DNA of 7,580 nt from Nitrospirota bacterium (GTDB taxonomy: Bacteria > Nitrospirota > Thermodesulfovibrionia > Thermodesulfovibrionales > Dissulfurispiraceae), in the NCBI GenBank assembly GCA_016212685.1, contig JACREW010000040.1, forward strand, positions 1 through 7,580, written 5' to 3'. Numbering within the stretch: position 1 is the first letter of the stretch; each line of letters begins with the position of its first letter. A program made the position numbers and the translations under genes. The notes under the pieces were generated by a model. The model did no database searches and had not been told where the DNA came from. It saw only the letters and a list, made by a program, of their open reading frames with translations. Positions 1-6,296 of this stretch are shown here, in pieces.

Positions 1-113
1 CTTGCCTGATAGGTGTATTCTTTTACAAAGGTGACTTTTTCGGCGTGGGATAATCCGGCAAACAGGAATATGCTGAAAACAACTGCGAGAAAAATTTGCA
101 TTAAATATCGCAT
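1..113 (-). CDS. Secreted/periplasmic protein of unknown function, N-terminus only
   Basis: This is an open frame whose 3' part lies beyond the left edge; 37 codons are visible. The start is supported by a purine-rich ribosome site, AAGGGGG at 119-125, five bases before the ATG at 111-113. The peptide begins MRYLMQIFLAVVFSIFLF and has a basic first residue pair, a hydrophobic core at about residues 5-20, and an Ala-X-Ala-like end (LSHA before EKV). That is a classic Sec signal peptide, with likely cleavage after residue 24. The mature start EKVTFVKEYTYQA is reminiscent of conserved hypothetical periplasmic proteins of deltaproteobacteria and Nitrospirota, but this is recall and no function can be assigned. 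The gene follows dxs in the same direction, 95 bp away, and has its own candidate promoter in that gap. Confidence 0.72.
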   Translation of the reverse strand, partial: MRYLMQIFLAVVFSIFLFAGLSHAEKVTFVKEYTYQA

Positions 114-142
114 CTTATCCCCCTTGCTTCAGCTATAAGGGA

Positions 143-151
143 ATTATATCA
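143..151 (-). promoter_or_regulatory. Candidate extended -10 promoter for the left-edge gene
   Basis: Read on the minus strand, the gap after dxs contains TGATATAAT: a perfect TATAAT (143-148) preceded by the TG of an extended -10 (150-151). No convincing -35 hexamer lies 16-18 bp upstream, which is tolerated in extended -10 promoters. Initiation would fall near 136-137, giving a leader of about 24 nt ending in the AAGGGGG ribosome site. This suggests the secreted protein can be transcribed independently of dxs. The call is by motif only. Confidence 0.5.
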
Positions 152-208
152 GCTTTTATGAAAAATGGGATGTGAAAATTACCCGAATTGCCTGCTGTGA
201 CCGGAGCT

Positions 209-2143
209 TTACAAGGCTTTGTTCAGAAACTCTTTTGCGGTCTTATATATTCCTTCTTCATCGAGCCCGTATTTCTTCCTTAAAATGGCCTGCGCTCCAT
301 GCTCTACGAACTCGTCGCCTATGCCGATTCTCTTCACCTTAACGTCGTGCAAGCCCGCTTCATTAAGGCACTCTAAAATCGCCGAGCCGAAGCCGCCTGC
401 AAGCATATTTTCTTCGACTGTGACTATTCTCTTTACCTTCCCGCAAAGACTTATTATCAGATCCTCGTCGAGGGGCTTTATAAAGCGCATATTCACCACG
501 CATGAATTTATATTGTCCTTTTTCAGCAGTTCCGCCGCCCTCACGCAAGGGGCTACCGTATTGCCGGCAGCAATAATAACAACCTCCTGTCCTTCAGATA
601 ATATTTCGGCCTTCCCTAATTTTATTTCCGTCGGATGATTGTCCGACGGCCTGCACGTCTTCCCTCTCGGATACCTTATTGCGGAAGGGCCGTTGTGATT
701 AACGGCAAATTTCAGCATGGCATTCAATTCTTCGCCGTCTTTAGGCGCCATAAAAGCGAGATTTGGTATATGCCTTAAAAACGACACGTCAAAAACCCCC
801 TGATGAGTCGGCCCGTCTTCTCCTACTATGCCGCCCCTGTCTATCGCAAAAATGACGGGAAGGTTCTGGAGACATATATCATGTATAATTTCGTCATACG
901 CCCTCTGGAGAAAAGTTGAATATATAGCCACCACAGGCCGCAACCCCTGACGGGCAAGGCCGGCGGCGAATGTTGCGGCATGGGGTTCTGCAATCCCCAC
1001 ATCATAAAGCCTTTCCGGAAACGCCTCCGCGAATTTAGCGAGACCTGTCCCTTCCTTCATAGCCGCTGTAATGGCAACAACCCGTTTGTCAGCAGATGCG
1101 ATATCTATAAGAGCGTCGCCGAATACATCGCTGTATGAAATTTGAGGGTTTCCGGCAGGAGCGCCAGAATCCTTGCACTTTACACCTTCTGTCTGAAGAC
1201 CGGTATCGACCGCGAACGGACCGATTCCGTGATATATGCACGGGTCGTCTTCCGAAAATTTATATCCCTTTCCTTTTTTTGTGACTACATGGACAAGGAC
1301 GGGCTCGTTTATGTCTTTAATGCCGCTTAATGTCTCGATAAGCAGCGGTATGTCGTGTCCGTCTATGGGGCCTACATAAGTGAATCCGAGGTCTTCAAAC
1401 AATCCGCCGGGCAGGAAAAAACCTTTAAGACTGCCCTCAGCCCTATGGGCTATCTTTGCTACTGATTCTCCTATTTTTGGAATGCCTTCAAGCAGGGCCT
1501 TTGTCTCTTTCCTGAATTTCTGGAAAAACGAGCTCGTAATCACCTTGCTGAGATAATTGGACATTGCTCCCACATTCGGCGATATGGACATCTCGTTGTC
1601 ATTGAGTATGACTATCAGATCTTTTTTAAGATGCCCTGCGTGATTCAGCCCCTCAAATGCCAGTCCGGAGGTCATGGCGCCGTCCCCGATTACCGCAATA
1701 ACCTTATTAGGGATTTGAGATTCCAAATTTGAAATTTGAGATTTTTTGATGATATCCCGCGCCTCAAGCATGCCGATGGCGGCGGATATGGATGTTGAAC
1801 TATGCCCTGTCCCAAAGGCGTCGTGAGGATTCTCCGAAATCTTCGGAAAGCCGGATATGCCCCCGTATTTCCTGAGTGTATGAAATAAAGGGAACCTTCC
1901 GGTTAAAAGCTTATGCGGATACGCCTGATGCCCCACATCCCATACGATCTTGTCTTCCGGCGAATTAAAGACATAATGCAGGGCGATGGTCAATTCGACC
2001 ACGCCGAGGTTGGATGCCAGATGCCCGCCGTTAATCGAAACGCGCTCGATGATTACATTGCGGATCTCTTCCGCGAGGGTATTCAGTTCCTCCGTAGACA
2101 GAGACTTAATATCCTGCGGCGATTTTATATTTTCGATAAGCAT
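209..2143 (-). CDS. dxs: 1-deoxy-D-xylulose-5-phosphate synthase (DXS)
   Basis: A cytoplasmic thiamine-diphosphate enzyme that condenses pyruvate and glyceraldehyde 3-phosphate to DXP, the entry step of the MEP isoprenoid pathway. Visible landmarks: catalytic-region His in GGHLASNLG (His41), VGHQAYPHKLLTGR, TPP/Mg motif IGDGAM (Gly153-Gly155), YVGPIDGHD, then the pyrimidine-binding domain with AMKEGTG and IAEPHAATFAAGLA, and a transketolase C domain after about residue 510. From this ATG the protein is 644 aa, somewhat longer than the E. coli enzyme (620), partly because of a repeat-derived insert at about residues 135-146. The frame stays open upstream to 2200, but those 19 codons (MLRLGCRSR...) lie in a repeat element and do not resemble a DXS N-terminus, so MLIENIKSP is chosen. 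Its ribosome site is weak (GAG six bases upstream). It follows ispA and is probably in the guaB-guaA-ispA operon. Confidence 0.96.
   Translation of the reverse strand: MLIENIKSPQDIKSLSTEELNTLAEEIRNVIIERVSINGGHLASNLGVVELTIALHYVFNSPEDKIVWDVGHQAYPHKLLTGRFPLFHTLRKYGGISGFPKISENPHDAFGTGHSSTSISAAIGMLEARDIIKKSQISNLESQIPNKVIAVIGDGAMTSGLAFEGLNHAGHLKKDLIVILNDNEMSISPNVGAMSNYLSKVITSSFFQKFRKETKALLEGIPKIGESVAKIAHRAEGSLKGFFLPGGLFEDLGFTYVGPIDGHDIPLLIETLSGIKDINEPVLVHVVTKKGKGYKFSEDDPCIYHGIGPFAVDTGLQTEGVKCKDSGAPAGNPQISYSDVFGDALIDIASADKRVVAITAAMKEGTGLAKFAEAFPERLYDVGIAEPHAATFAAGLARQGLRPVVAIYSTFLQRAYDEIIHDICLQNLPVIFAIDRGGIVGEDGPTHQGVFDVSFLRHIPNLAFMAPKDGEELNAMLKFAVNHNGPSAIRYPRGKTCRPSDNHPTEIKLGKAEILSEGQEVVIIAAGNTVAPCVRAAELLKKDNINSCVVNMRFIKPLDEDLIISLCGKVKRIVTVEENMLAGGFGSAILECLNEAGLHDVKVKRIGIGDEFVEHGAQAILRKKYGLDEEGIYKTAKEFLNKAL
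1711..1744 (-). repeat. In-frame low-complexity repeat inside dxs (21-bp period)
   Basis: The 10-mer ATTTGAGATT (plus strand) occurs at 1713-1722 and again at 1734-1743, exactly 21 bp apart, with the palindrome CAAATTTG (1724-1731) between them. On the coding strand this gives two heptads, SQISNLE and SQIPNKV, placed between the helix ending ARDIIKK and the strand VIAVIGDG. Compared with E. coli Dxs the segment between AAIG and GDG is about 10 residues longer (28 versus 18). The A/T-rich, repetitive character differs from the surrounding dxs codons and suggests an inserted repeat kept in frame. I recall similar SQISN-type peptides from repeat-rich metagenomic genomes but cannot verify that here. 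Confidence 0.7.
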
Positions 2144-2152
2144 AATTAACTC

Positions 2153-2281
2153 ATGGCAGGGCATTGTATTGGAGCGGCTTCGGCAGCCCAAGCGTAACAT
2201 GGATGTTTAAGCGGGCTGGCGCAGCCTCGGAGAAAGGCCGGATGCCTTTCGAGAATGAGCGGAAATACTGTGCCCTGCCAT
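2153..2281. repeat. Structured intergenic element with 18-bp terminal inverted repeats
   Basis: ATGGCAGGGCA at 2153-2163 is matched perfectly by its reverse complement at 2271-2281. Extending inward through GTATT gives 18-bp ends (2153-2170 and 2264-2281) with two mismatches. The interior is G/C-rich and self-complementary. On the minus strand, CTCGAAAGGC pairs with GCCTTT...CGAG (around 2225-2252), CAGCCC pairs with GGGCTG flanking an AACA/TGTT stem, and a GGCTG/CAGCC hairpin is an alternative. It contains no transposase and no convincing gene, and has no U-tract, so it is not a simple terminator. It occupies nearly all of the ispA-dxs gap and ends 9 nt before the dxs ATG. It could be a MITE- or REP-like non-autonomous repeat, or a structured leader for dxs; the length and the matched ends favour the former. 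Confidence 0.6.
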
Positions 2282-2290
2282 ATACTCATA

Positions 2291-3178
2291 TTAACTTTTC
2301 CTTTCTAATAAATACCGCGCGATAGCCCTTAGAGGCTCTGCCTTTTCATCGAATACACCCAGCGCCTCAATAGCGCCGTTAATAAGTTCCTTTGCCTTTT
2401 CCCTCGATCTTTCTATGCCGTAAAGCTTCGGATACGTCATCTTCTTTTTCTTCTCGTCCGAGCCTTTGGGTTTACCGAGCACCTCTGTCTCGCCTTCTAC
2501 ATCAAGTATATCATCAATGACCTGAAAAGCTAACCCGATATTTTCTCCATAGCCGGTAAGCCTGAAAAGCTGCTCATCGCTGCAGCCGGCAAGCAGGCCT
2601 CCGGAGCGCACGGATGCCGTTATAAGCGCGGCTGTCTTATGCCGGTGAATAAAGGCGAGGGTCTCTTCATCAGGCTCCTCGTCCTCGGACAAAAGATCCT
2701 GCGCCTGGCCGCCGACCATGCCGTGAATGCCGGATGCGATTGCGATCTCGCGGATGACCTTCAGTATGGCTGCCGGTTGAATACTCGCCGATTGCCGGTT
2801 ATTTGCAAGCATATAAAATGCCTCTGTCAGCAGGCCGTCTCCTGCAAGGATTGCCATGCCTTCGCCGAAGACCTTATGGTTTGTCGGCTTGCCGCGCCGC
2901 AAATCATCGTTGTCCATAGCCGGAAGGTCGTCATGAATCAATGAGTAGGTGTGAATAAATTCAAGCGCAGAGGCATAGGAAATAATATCCTCGGCCTTTC
3001 CTCCGCATGCCTCGTAAGATGCAAGGCATAAAACAGGTCTGATCCTTTTCCCCCCGGCAGAAAGGGAATAGACCATCGAATCGCGGAGTGTCCGGGGTAT
3101 AAGTGGCGACAAGAAATAAGATTCGAGGAATGCGTCTATTAGCGCTTTCTTTTCTTTGAGGTAAGCCTTAATGTCCAC
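2291..3178 (-). CDS. ispA: Short-chain polyprenyl diphosphate synthase (farnesyl/geranylgeranyl)
   Basis: A cytoplasmic trans-prenyltransferase that adds IPP units to DMAPP/GPP, giving FPP and possibly GGPP for quinone, undecaprenyl and other isoprenoid routes. Seen in order: GGKRIRP (about 42-48), first aspartate-rich motif DDLPAMDND (Asp83, Asp84, Asp89) followed by DLRRGKPT, GQAQDL (157-162), HKTAALI, and second aspartate-rich motif DDILD (222-226). Tyr and Ser lie five and four residues before the first motif, as in E. coli IspA, which fits an FPP-type enzyme, although product length cannot be read with certainty. The length is 295 aa, normal for the family. The frame is open to a TTG at 3202 that would overlap guaA. 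The GTG at 3176-3178 is preferred because AAGG (3185-3188) sits six bases upstream and it yields MDIKAYLKEKK, a typical start. It lies 10 nt after the guaA stop. Confidence 0.95.
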   Translation of the reverse strand: MDIKAYLKEKKALIDAFLESYFLSPLIPRTLRDSMVYSLSAGGKRIRPVLCLASYEACGGKAEDIISYASALEFIHTYSLIHDDLPAMDNDDLRRGKPTNHKVFGEGMAILAGDGLLTEAFYMLANNRQSASIQPAAILKVIREIAIASGIHGMVGGQAQDLLSEDEEPDEETLAFIHRHKTAALITASVRSGGLLAGCSDEQLFRLTGYGENIGLAFQVIDDILDVEGETEVLGKPKGSDEKKKKMTYPKLYGIERSREKAKELINGAIEALGVFDEKAEPLRAIARYLLERKS

Positions 3179-3188
3179 TTCTTGCCTT

Positions 3189-4724
3189 TTACTCCCACTC
3201 AATAGTCCCGGGAGGCTTTGAGGTTATGTCGTAAACAATCCTGTTTACGCCCTTCACCTCGTTTATGATCCTGTTGGAAATCCTCTCCATCACTTCATAG
3301 GGAATTTTCGCCCAATCCGCGGTCATGCCGTCGAGGCTCGTCACGGCCCTTACTGCAACAACATTTTCATAGGTCCTTTCATCGCCCATAACACCGACGC
3401 TTTTTATTGGAAGGATTACGGCAAACGCCTGCCATATCGCCCTGTAAAGGTCAGCTTTTTTTATCTCCTCAAGGACAATGGTGTCAGCCTTTCTGAGGAC
3501 TTCCATTCTCTCTCTGGTAACATCTCCGATGCACCGTATGGCAAGACCGGGGCCCGGGAACGGATGCCTGTAAATTATCTCATCCGGCATGCCCAGTTCT
3601 TTGCCGAGCAACCTGACCTCATCCTTAAAAAGCTCTCTCAACGGTTCCACGAGTTTCAGCCTCATCTTCTTAAGCAAGCCGCCCACATTGTGATGGCTTT
3701 TGATAACTGCCGAAGGCCCCTTAAATGACGTGCTTTCTATTACATCGGGATATAAAGTCCCCTGGGCAAGAAATCCTACGCCTTTAATCTTCATGGCCTC
3801 TTCTTCAAAGACCCGTATGAATTCATTGCCGATAATCTTTCTCTTCCTCTCAGGGTCGGTCACTCTCTTTAGCCTTCTGAGAAACCTTTCAGATGCATCC
3901 ACGCAGTGCATGTCCATATGAAAGCTCTTGCGCAGGGTCTCTTCGACCTTCTTTGCCTCGCCTGCCCTCAGCAAGCCGTTGTCGACAAAGATGCAGGTAA
4001 GCGCATCTCCTACAGCTTCGTGCACAAGCACTGCCGTAACAGCAGAGTCCACCCCCCCGCTTATGCCGCATATTACCCTTTTGTCGCCCACCTTTTCCTT
4101 AATCTCTTTCTTTGCGGTCCCGATGAAAGACTTCATCGTCCAAGCGGGCTTGCAGTTGCATATGTTATAAACGAAGTTCCGGAGTATCTTTGTGCCTTCG
4201 TCGGTATGAACCACTTCCGGATGGAACTGCAATGCATAGAATCGCTTTTGCATACTGGCCATTGCCGCTATTGGCGCATTGTCGGTATGCCCTATGGCGG
4301 AAAAACCTTTCGGCAGCTTTTCTATCCTGTCGCCATGGCTCATCCAGACCTTAGTCTTCTTCGATATCTTCTCAAAGAGGCCGACATTGTCATCGACAAT
4401 CAGTTGAGCCTTTCCGTACTCCCTTTTAGCGGCCTTTGCTACCTGCCCTCCAAGATAATGGGCCATCAACTGCATTCCGTAGCAGATGCCTAAAACGGGT
4501 ATGCCGAGCTTAAACACTTCCATAACGGGAGCAGGCGCGCCTTTATCGTAAACGCTGGAAGGCCCTCCCGAAAGGATAATCCCGCCGGGGTTAAATGCCT
4601 TTATCTTTTCAATAGACGCATTGAACGGGAAAATCTCCGAATATACCTTGTTTTCCCTTATCCTTCGCGCAATAAGCTGGGTGTATTGCGAGCCGAAATC
4701 GAGGACAAGTATTTTATCAGCCAT
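3189..4724 (-). CDS. guaA: GMP synthase (glutamine-hydrolysing)
   Basis: Converts XMP to GMP using ATP and glutamine, the last step of guanine nucleotide synthesis, in the cytoplasm. The class I glutamine amidotransferase domain (about 1-190) shows the LSGGPSSVY loop, nucleophile Cys81 in GICYGMQLM, and His168/Glu170 in FHPEVVHTDEG, so the triad is complete. The ATP-pyrophosphatase domain carries the P-loop SGGVDS (222-227). The C-terminal dimerisation domain has KSHHNVGGL, HPFPGPGLAIR and the family ending KPPGTIEWE. The length of 511 aa is normal (E. coli 525). The ATG at 4722-4724 shares its first base with the guaB stop (TGATG). A GTG immediately before it (4725-4727, giving a GTGA overlap) is an alternative start and has slightly better spacing from an upstream AGGA. 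Translation is probably coupled to guaB. Confidence 0.97.
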   Translation of the reverse strand: MADKILVLDFGSQYTQLIARRIRENKVYSEIFPFNASIEKIKAFNPGGIILSGGPSSVYDKGAPAPVMEVFKLGIPVLGICYGMQLMAHYLGGQVAKAAKREYGKAQLIVDDNVGLFEKISKKTKVWMSHGDRIEKLPKGFSAIGHTDNAPIAAMASMQKRFYALQFHPEVVHTDEGTKILRNFVYNICNCKPAWTMKSFIGTAKKEIKEKVGDKRVICGISGGVDSAVTAVLVHEAVGDALTCIFVDNGLLRAGEAKKVEETLRKSFHMDMHCVDASERFLRRLKRVTDPERKRKIIGNEFIRVFEEEAMKIKGVGFLAQGTLYPDVIESTSFKGPSAVIKSHHNVGGLLKKMRLKLVEPLRELFKDEVRLLGKELGMPDEIIYRHPFPGPGLAIRCIGDVTRERMEVLRKADTIVLEEIKKADLYRAIWQAFAVILPIKSVGVMGDERTYENVVAVRAVTSLDGMTADWAKIPYEVMERISNRIINEVKGVNRIVYDITSKPPGTIEWE

Positions 4725-6184
4725 CACTGTTCTATCCTGTAATTGGGCGCTTCCTTAGTGATAATGACATCATGGACATGGCTCTCTCTCCATCCTGCAT
4801 TGGTGATCTGGATAAAGCGAGCCTTTTCCCTCATCTCCTCTATAGTCTTGCAACCGCAATATCCCATGCCGGAACGCAAACCGCCCACAAGCTGGTGGAT
4901 GCTCTGTGAAAGCGGGCCTTTATAAGGAACCCTTCCTTCAACGCCTTCAGGGACGAGTTTTTCTTTTTCTACTCCCTGCTGCCCGTACCTGTCCTTAGTC
5001 CCCTGCTCCATTGCGCCGAGAGATCCCATACCCCTATAAACCTTGTAACTCCTGCCCTGATAAAGGATTATCTCTCCGGGAGATTCGGCCGTTCCCGCAA
5101 AAAGGCTTCCTATCATAACGCAGTGCGCGCCCGCCGCAAGCGCCTTTGTGATATCGCCGGAATACTTTACTCCACCATCTGCGATCAACGGTATGTTGGC
5201 CTTTGACGCGACCTCGTGACAGTTTTTAATAGCAGTAAGCTGCGGAACGCCTGCGCCTGCAACTATCCTGGTAGTGCATATAGAACCCGGCCCTATTCCT
5301 ATTTTCACCGCATCCGCGCCTGCTTTTATGAGATCTCTTGCGCCTTCGGCGGTGGCAATGTTTCCGGCAATGACATCTATATCGAATCTCTTCTTGATCT
5401 CCTTCAATGTGTTGATAACCGCCTTGGAATGCCCGTGCGCGGTATCTATGGCGATAATATCGACACCGGCTTTAACAAGAAGCTCGGCCCTGTGCAAGGC
5501 ATCCTCTCCGACGCCTATAGCGGCGCCTACTCTAAGTCTGCCCAACCTGTCCTTGCATGCGCTGGGGTATTTCTTTCTCTTTTCTATGTCCTTTATTGTA
5601 ATCAGTCCCTTTAAATTGAAGTCGTCGTCCACTATAGGCAGCTTTTCTATTTTATATTCGTGAAGCAACTTTTTCGCCTTATCGAGGTTAGTGCCTATAG
5701 GAGCCGTAATGAGCTTTTCCCTTGTCATAACCTCCGAGACCTTCTTCTTCACGTTGGTCTCGAACCTCAAATCCCTGTTGGTAAGAATTCCCACAAGCTT
5801 TCCCTTTATCGTAACAGGCACTCCTGATATCTTGTATCTCTCCATTTGCGCGAGGGCCTCTGAAATCAGAGCGTCAGGGGCTATGGTTATGGGATCGACT
5901 ATCATGCCGCTTTCCGACTTCTTGACCTTATCGACTTCAAGCGCCTGTCTCTGGGGAGACATTGCCCTGTGAACTATTCCAAGCCCGCCTTCCCGCGCAA
6001 TCGCTATTCCAAGCCCGCCTTCGGTAACGGTGTCCATCGCTGCGCTGATTATGGGGATACTGAGGGTTATATTTCTTGTCAGTTTTGTGCTTATGTCGAC
6101 ATCCCTCGGAAGGACATCGGATTTGGCGGGCAATAAAAGGACATCATCAAACGTCAATCCTATCGTCAACTTATCGTCAAGCAT
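4724..6184 (-). CDS. guaB: IMP dehydrogenase
   Basis: Oxidises IMP to XMP with NAD+, the committed step to guanine nucleotides. The 486-aa protein has the standard plan: N-terminal barrel part with TFDDVLLLPA and SAAMDTVTE, a CBS-domain pair at about 94-205 (likely nucleotide-sensing Bateman module), then the rest of the barrel. The latter has DTAHGH, NIATAEGA, the catalytic loop GIGPGSICTTR (nucleophile Cys303), DGGVKYSGDI, MGSLGAM, and the mobile flap with Arg399-Tyr400. The C-terminus keeps the GYCGCKTIEEM segment. AAGGGG (6192-6197) lies seven bases before the ATG, and a good promoter lies just upstream. A perfect 19-bp direct repeat near residues 55-70 makes GGLGIAIARE/GGLGIVHRAM, where homologues more often have ARLA-type residues in the first copy. 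No active-site residue appears lost. Confidence 0.97.
   Translation of the reverse strand: MLDDKLTIGLTFDDVLLLPAKSDVLPRDVDISTKLTRNITLSIPIISAAMDTVTEGGLGIAIAREGGLGIVHRAMSPQRQALEVDKVKKSESGMIVDPITIAPDALISEALAQMERYKISGVPVTIKGKLVGILTNRDLRFETNVKKKVSEVMTREKLITAPIGTNLDKAKKLLHEYKIEKLPIVDDDFNLKGLITIKDIEKRKKYPSACKDRLGRLRVGAAIGVGEDALHRAELLVKAGVDIIAIDTAHGHSKAVINTLKEIKKRFDIDVIAGNIATAEGARDLIKAGADAVKIGIGPGSICTTRIVAGAGVPQLTAIKNCHEVASKANIPLIADGGVKYSGDITKALAAGAHCVMIGSLFAGTAESPGEIILYQGRSYKVYRGMGSLGAMEQGTKDRYGQQGVEKEKLVPEGVEGRVPYKGPLSQSIHQLVGGLRSGMGYCGCKTIEEMREKARFIQITNAGWRESHVHDVIITKEAPNYRIEQ
5974..6022 (-). repeat. 19-bp direct repeat within guaB
   Basis: CTATTCCAAGCCCGCCTTC (plus strand) is present identically at 5974-5992 and 6004-6022, a 30-bp offset equal to ten codons. 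Both copies are read in the same frame as EGGLGI. The second copy read by the ribosome is the widely conserved EGGxGxxH segment of IMP dehydrogenases; the first falls at a position that is more variable in the family. This fits either a small internal copy event or chance convergence plus codon bias. Confidence 0.75.
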
Positions 6185-6213
6185 CTGCTTACCCCTTCAA
6201 AAATTTAATTTAA

Positions 6214-6241
6214 ATTATAACATGTTTTGAGGGCTTTTCCA
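6214..6241 (-). promoter_or_regulatory. Candidate sigma-70 promoter for guaB
   Basis: On the minus strand a -35 like TGGAAA (6236-6241) is separated by 16 bp from a perfect TATAAT (6214-6219). This is preceded by TG at 6221-6222, giving an extended -10, TGTTATAAT. Transcription would begin near 6207, leaving a short A/T-rich leader of about 22 nt with the guaB ribosome site, too short for a riboswitch. The 112-bp gap after the foldase gene holds no clear terminator, so read-through from hfq is also possible. Confidence 0.62.
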
Positions 6242-6296
6242 TAATCCGAGTCAAAATATCTTAAAATATAGCGCAGGTCTGCTTCAATGACTTTAT

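Noticed and set aside
119..141. CCCTT/AAGGG hairpin hiding the ribosome site of the left-edge gene
   Set aside because: The 5' arm (137-141) lies at or upstream of the expected transcription start, so most of it would not be in the RNA from that promoter.
2149..2289. ACTCAT at 2149-2154 and 2284-2289 as a target-site duplication around the repeat element
   Set aside because: The copies do not sit symmetrically: the left one overlaps the terminal repeat and the right one is offset by two bases from its end. Six-base matches in such sequence can occur by chance.
3179..3202. TTG start for ispA at 3200-3202
   Set aside because: It overlaps the end of guaA, lacks a ribosome site and adds eight residues not typical of the family; the GTG at 3176-3178 has AAGG six bases upstream.
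3906..4493. 195-codon open frame on the plus strand opposite guaA
   Set aside because: It is fully antisense to a conserved guaA, lacks recognisable motifs and fits an open shadow frame. The same applies to plus-strand frames at 219-638, 5216-5614, 5274-5663 and 6396-6725.
6185..6296. Purine riboswitch or other structured leader ahead of guaB
   Set aside because: The likely transcript leader is about 22 nt, and no purine-riboswitch-like helices or conserved cores are visible in the gap.
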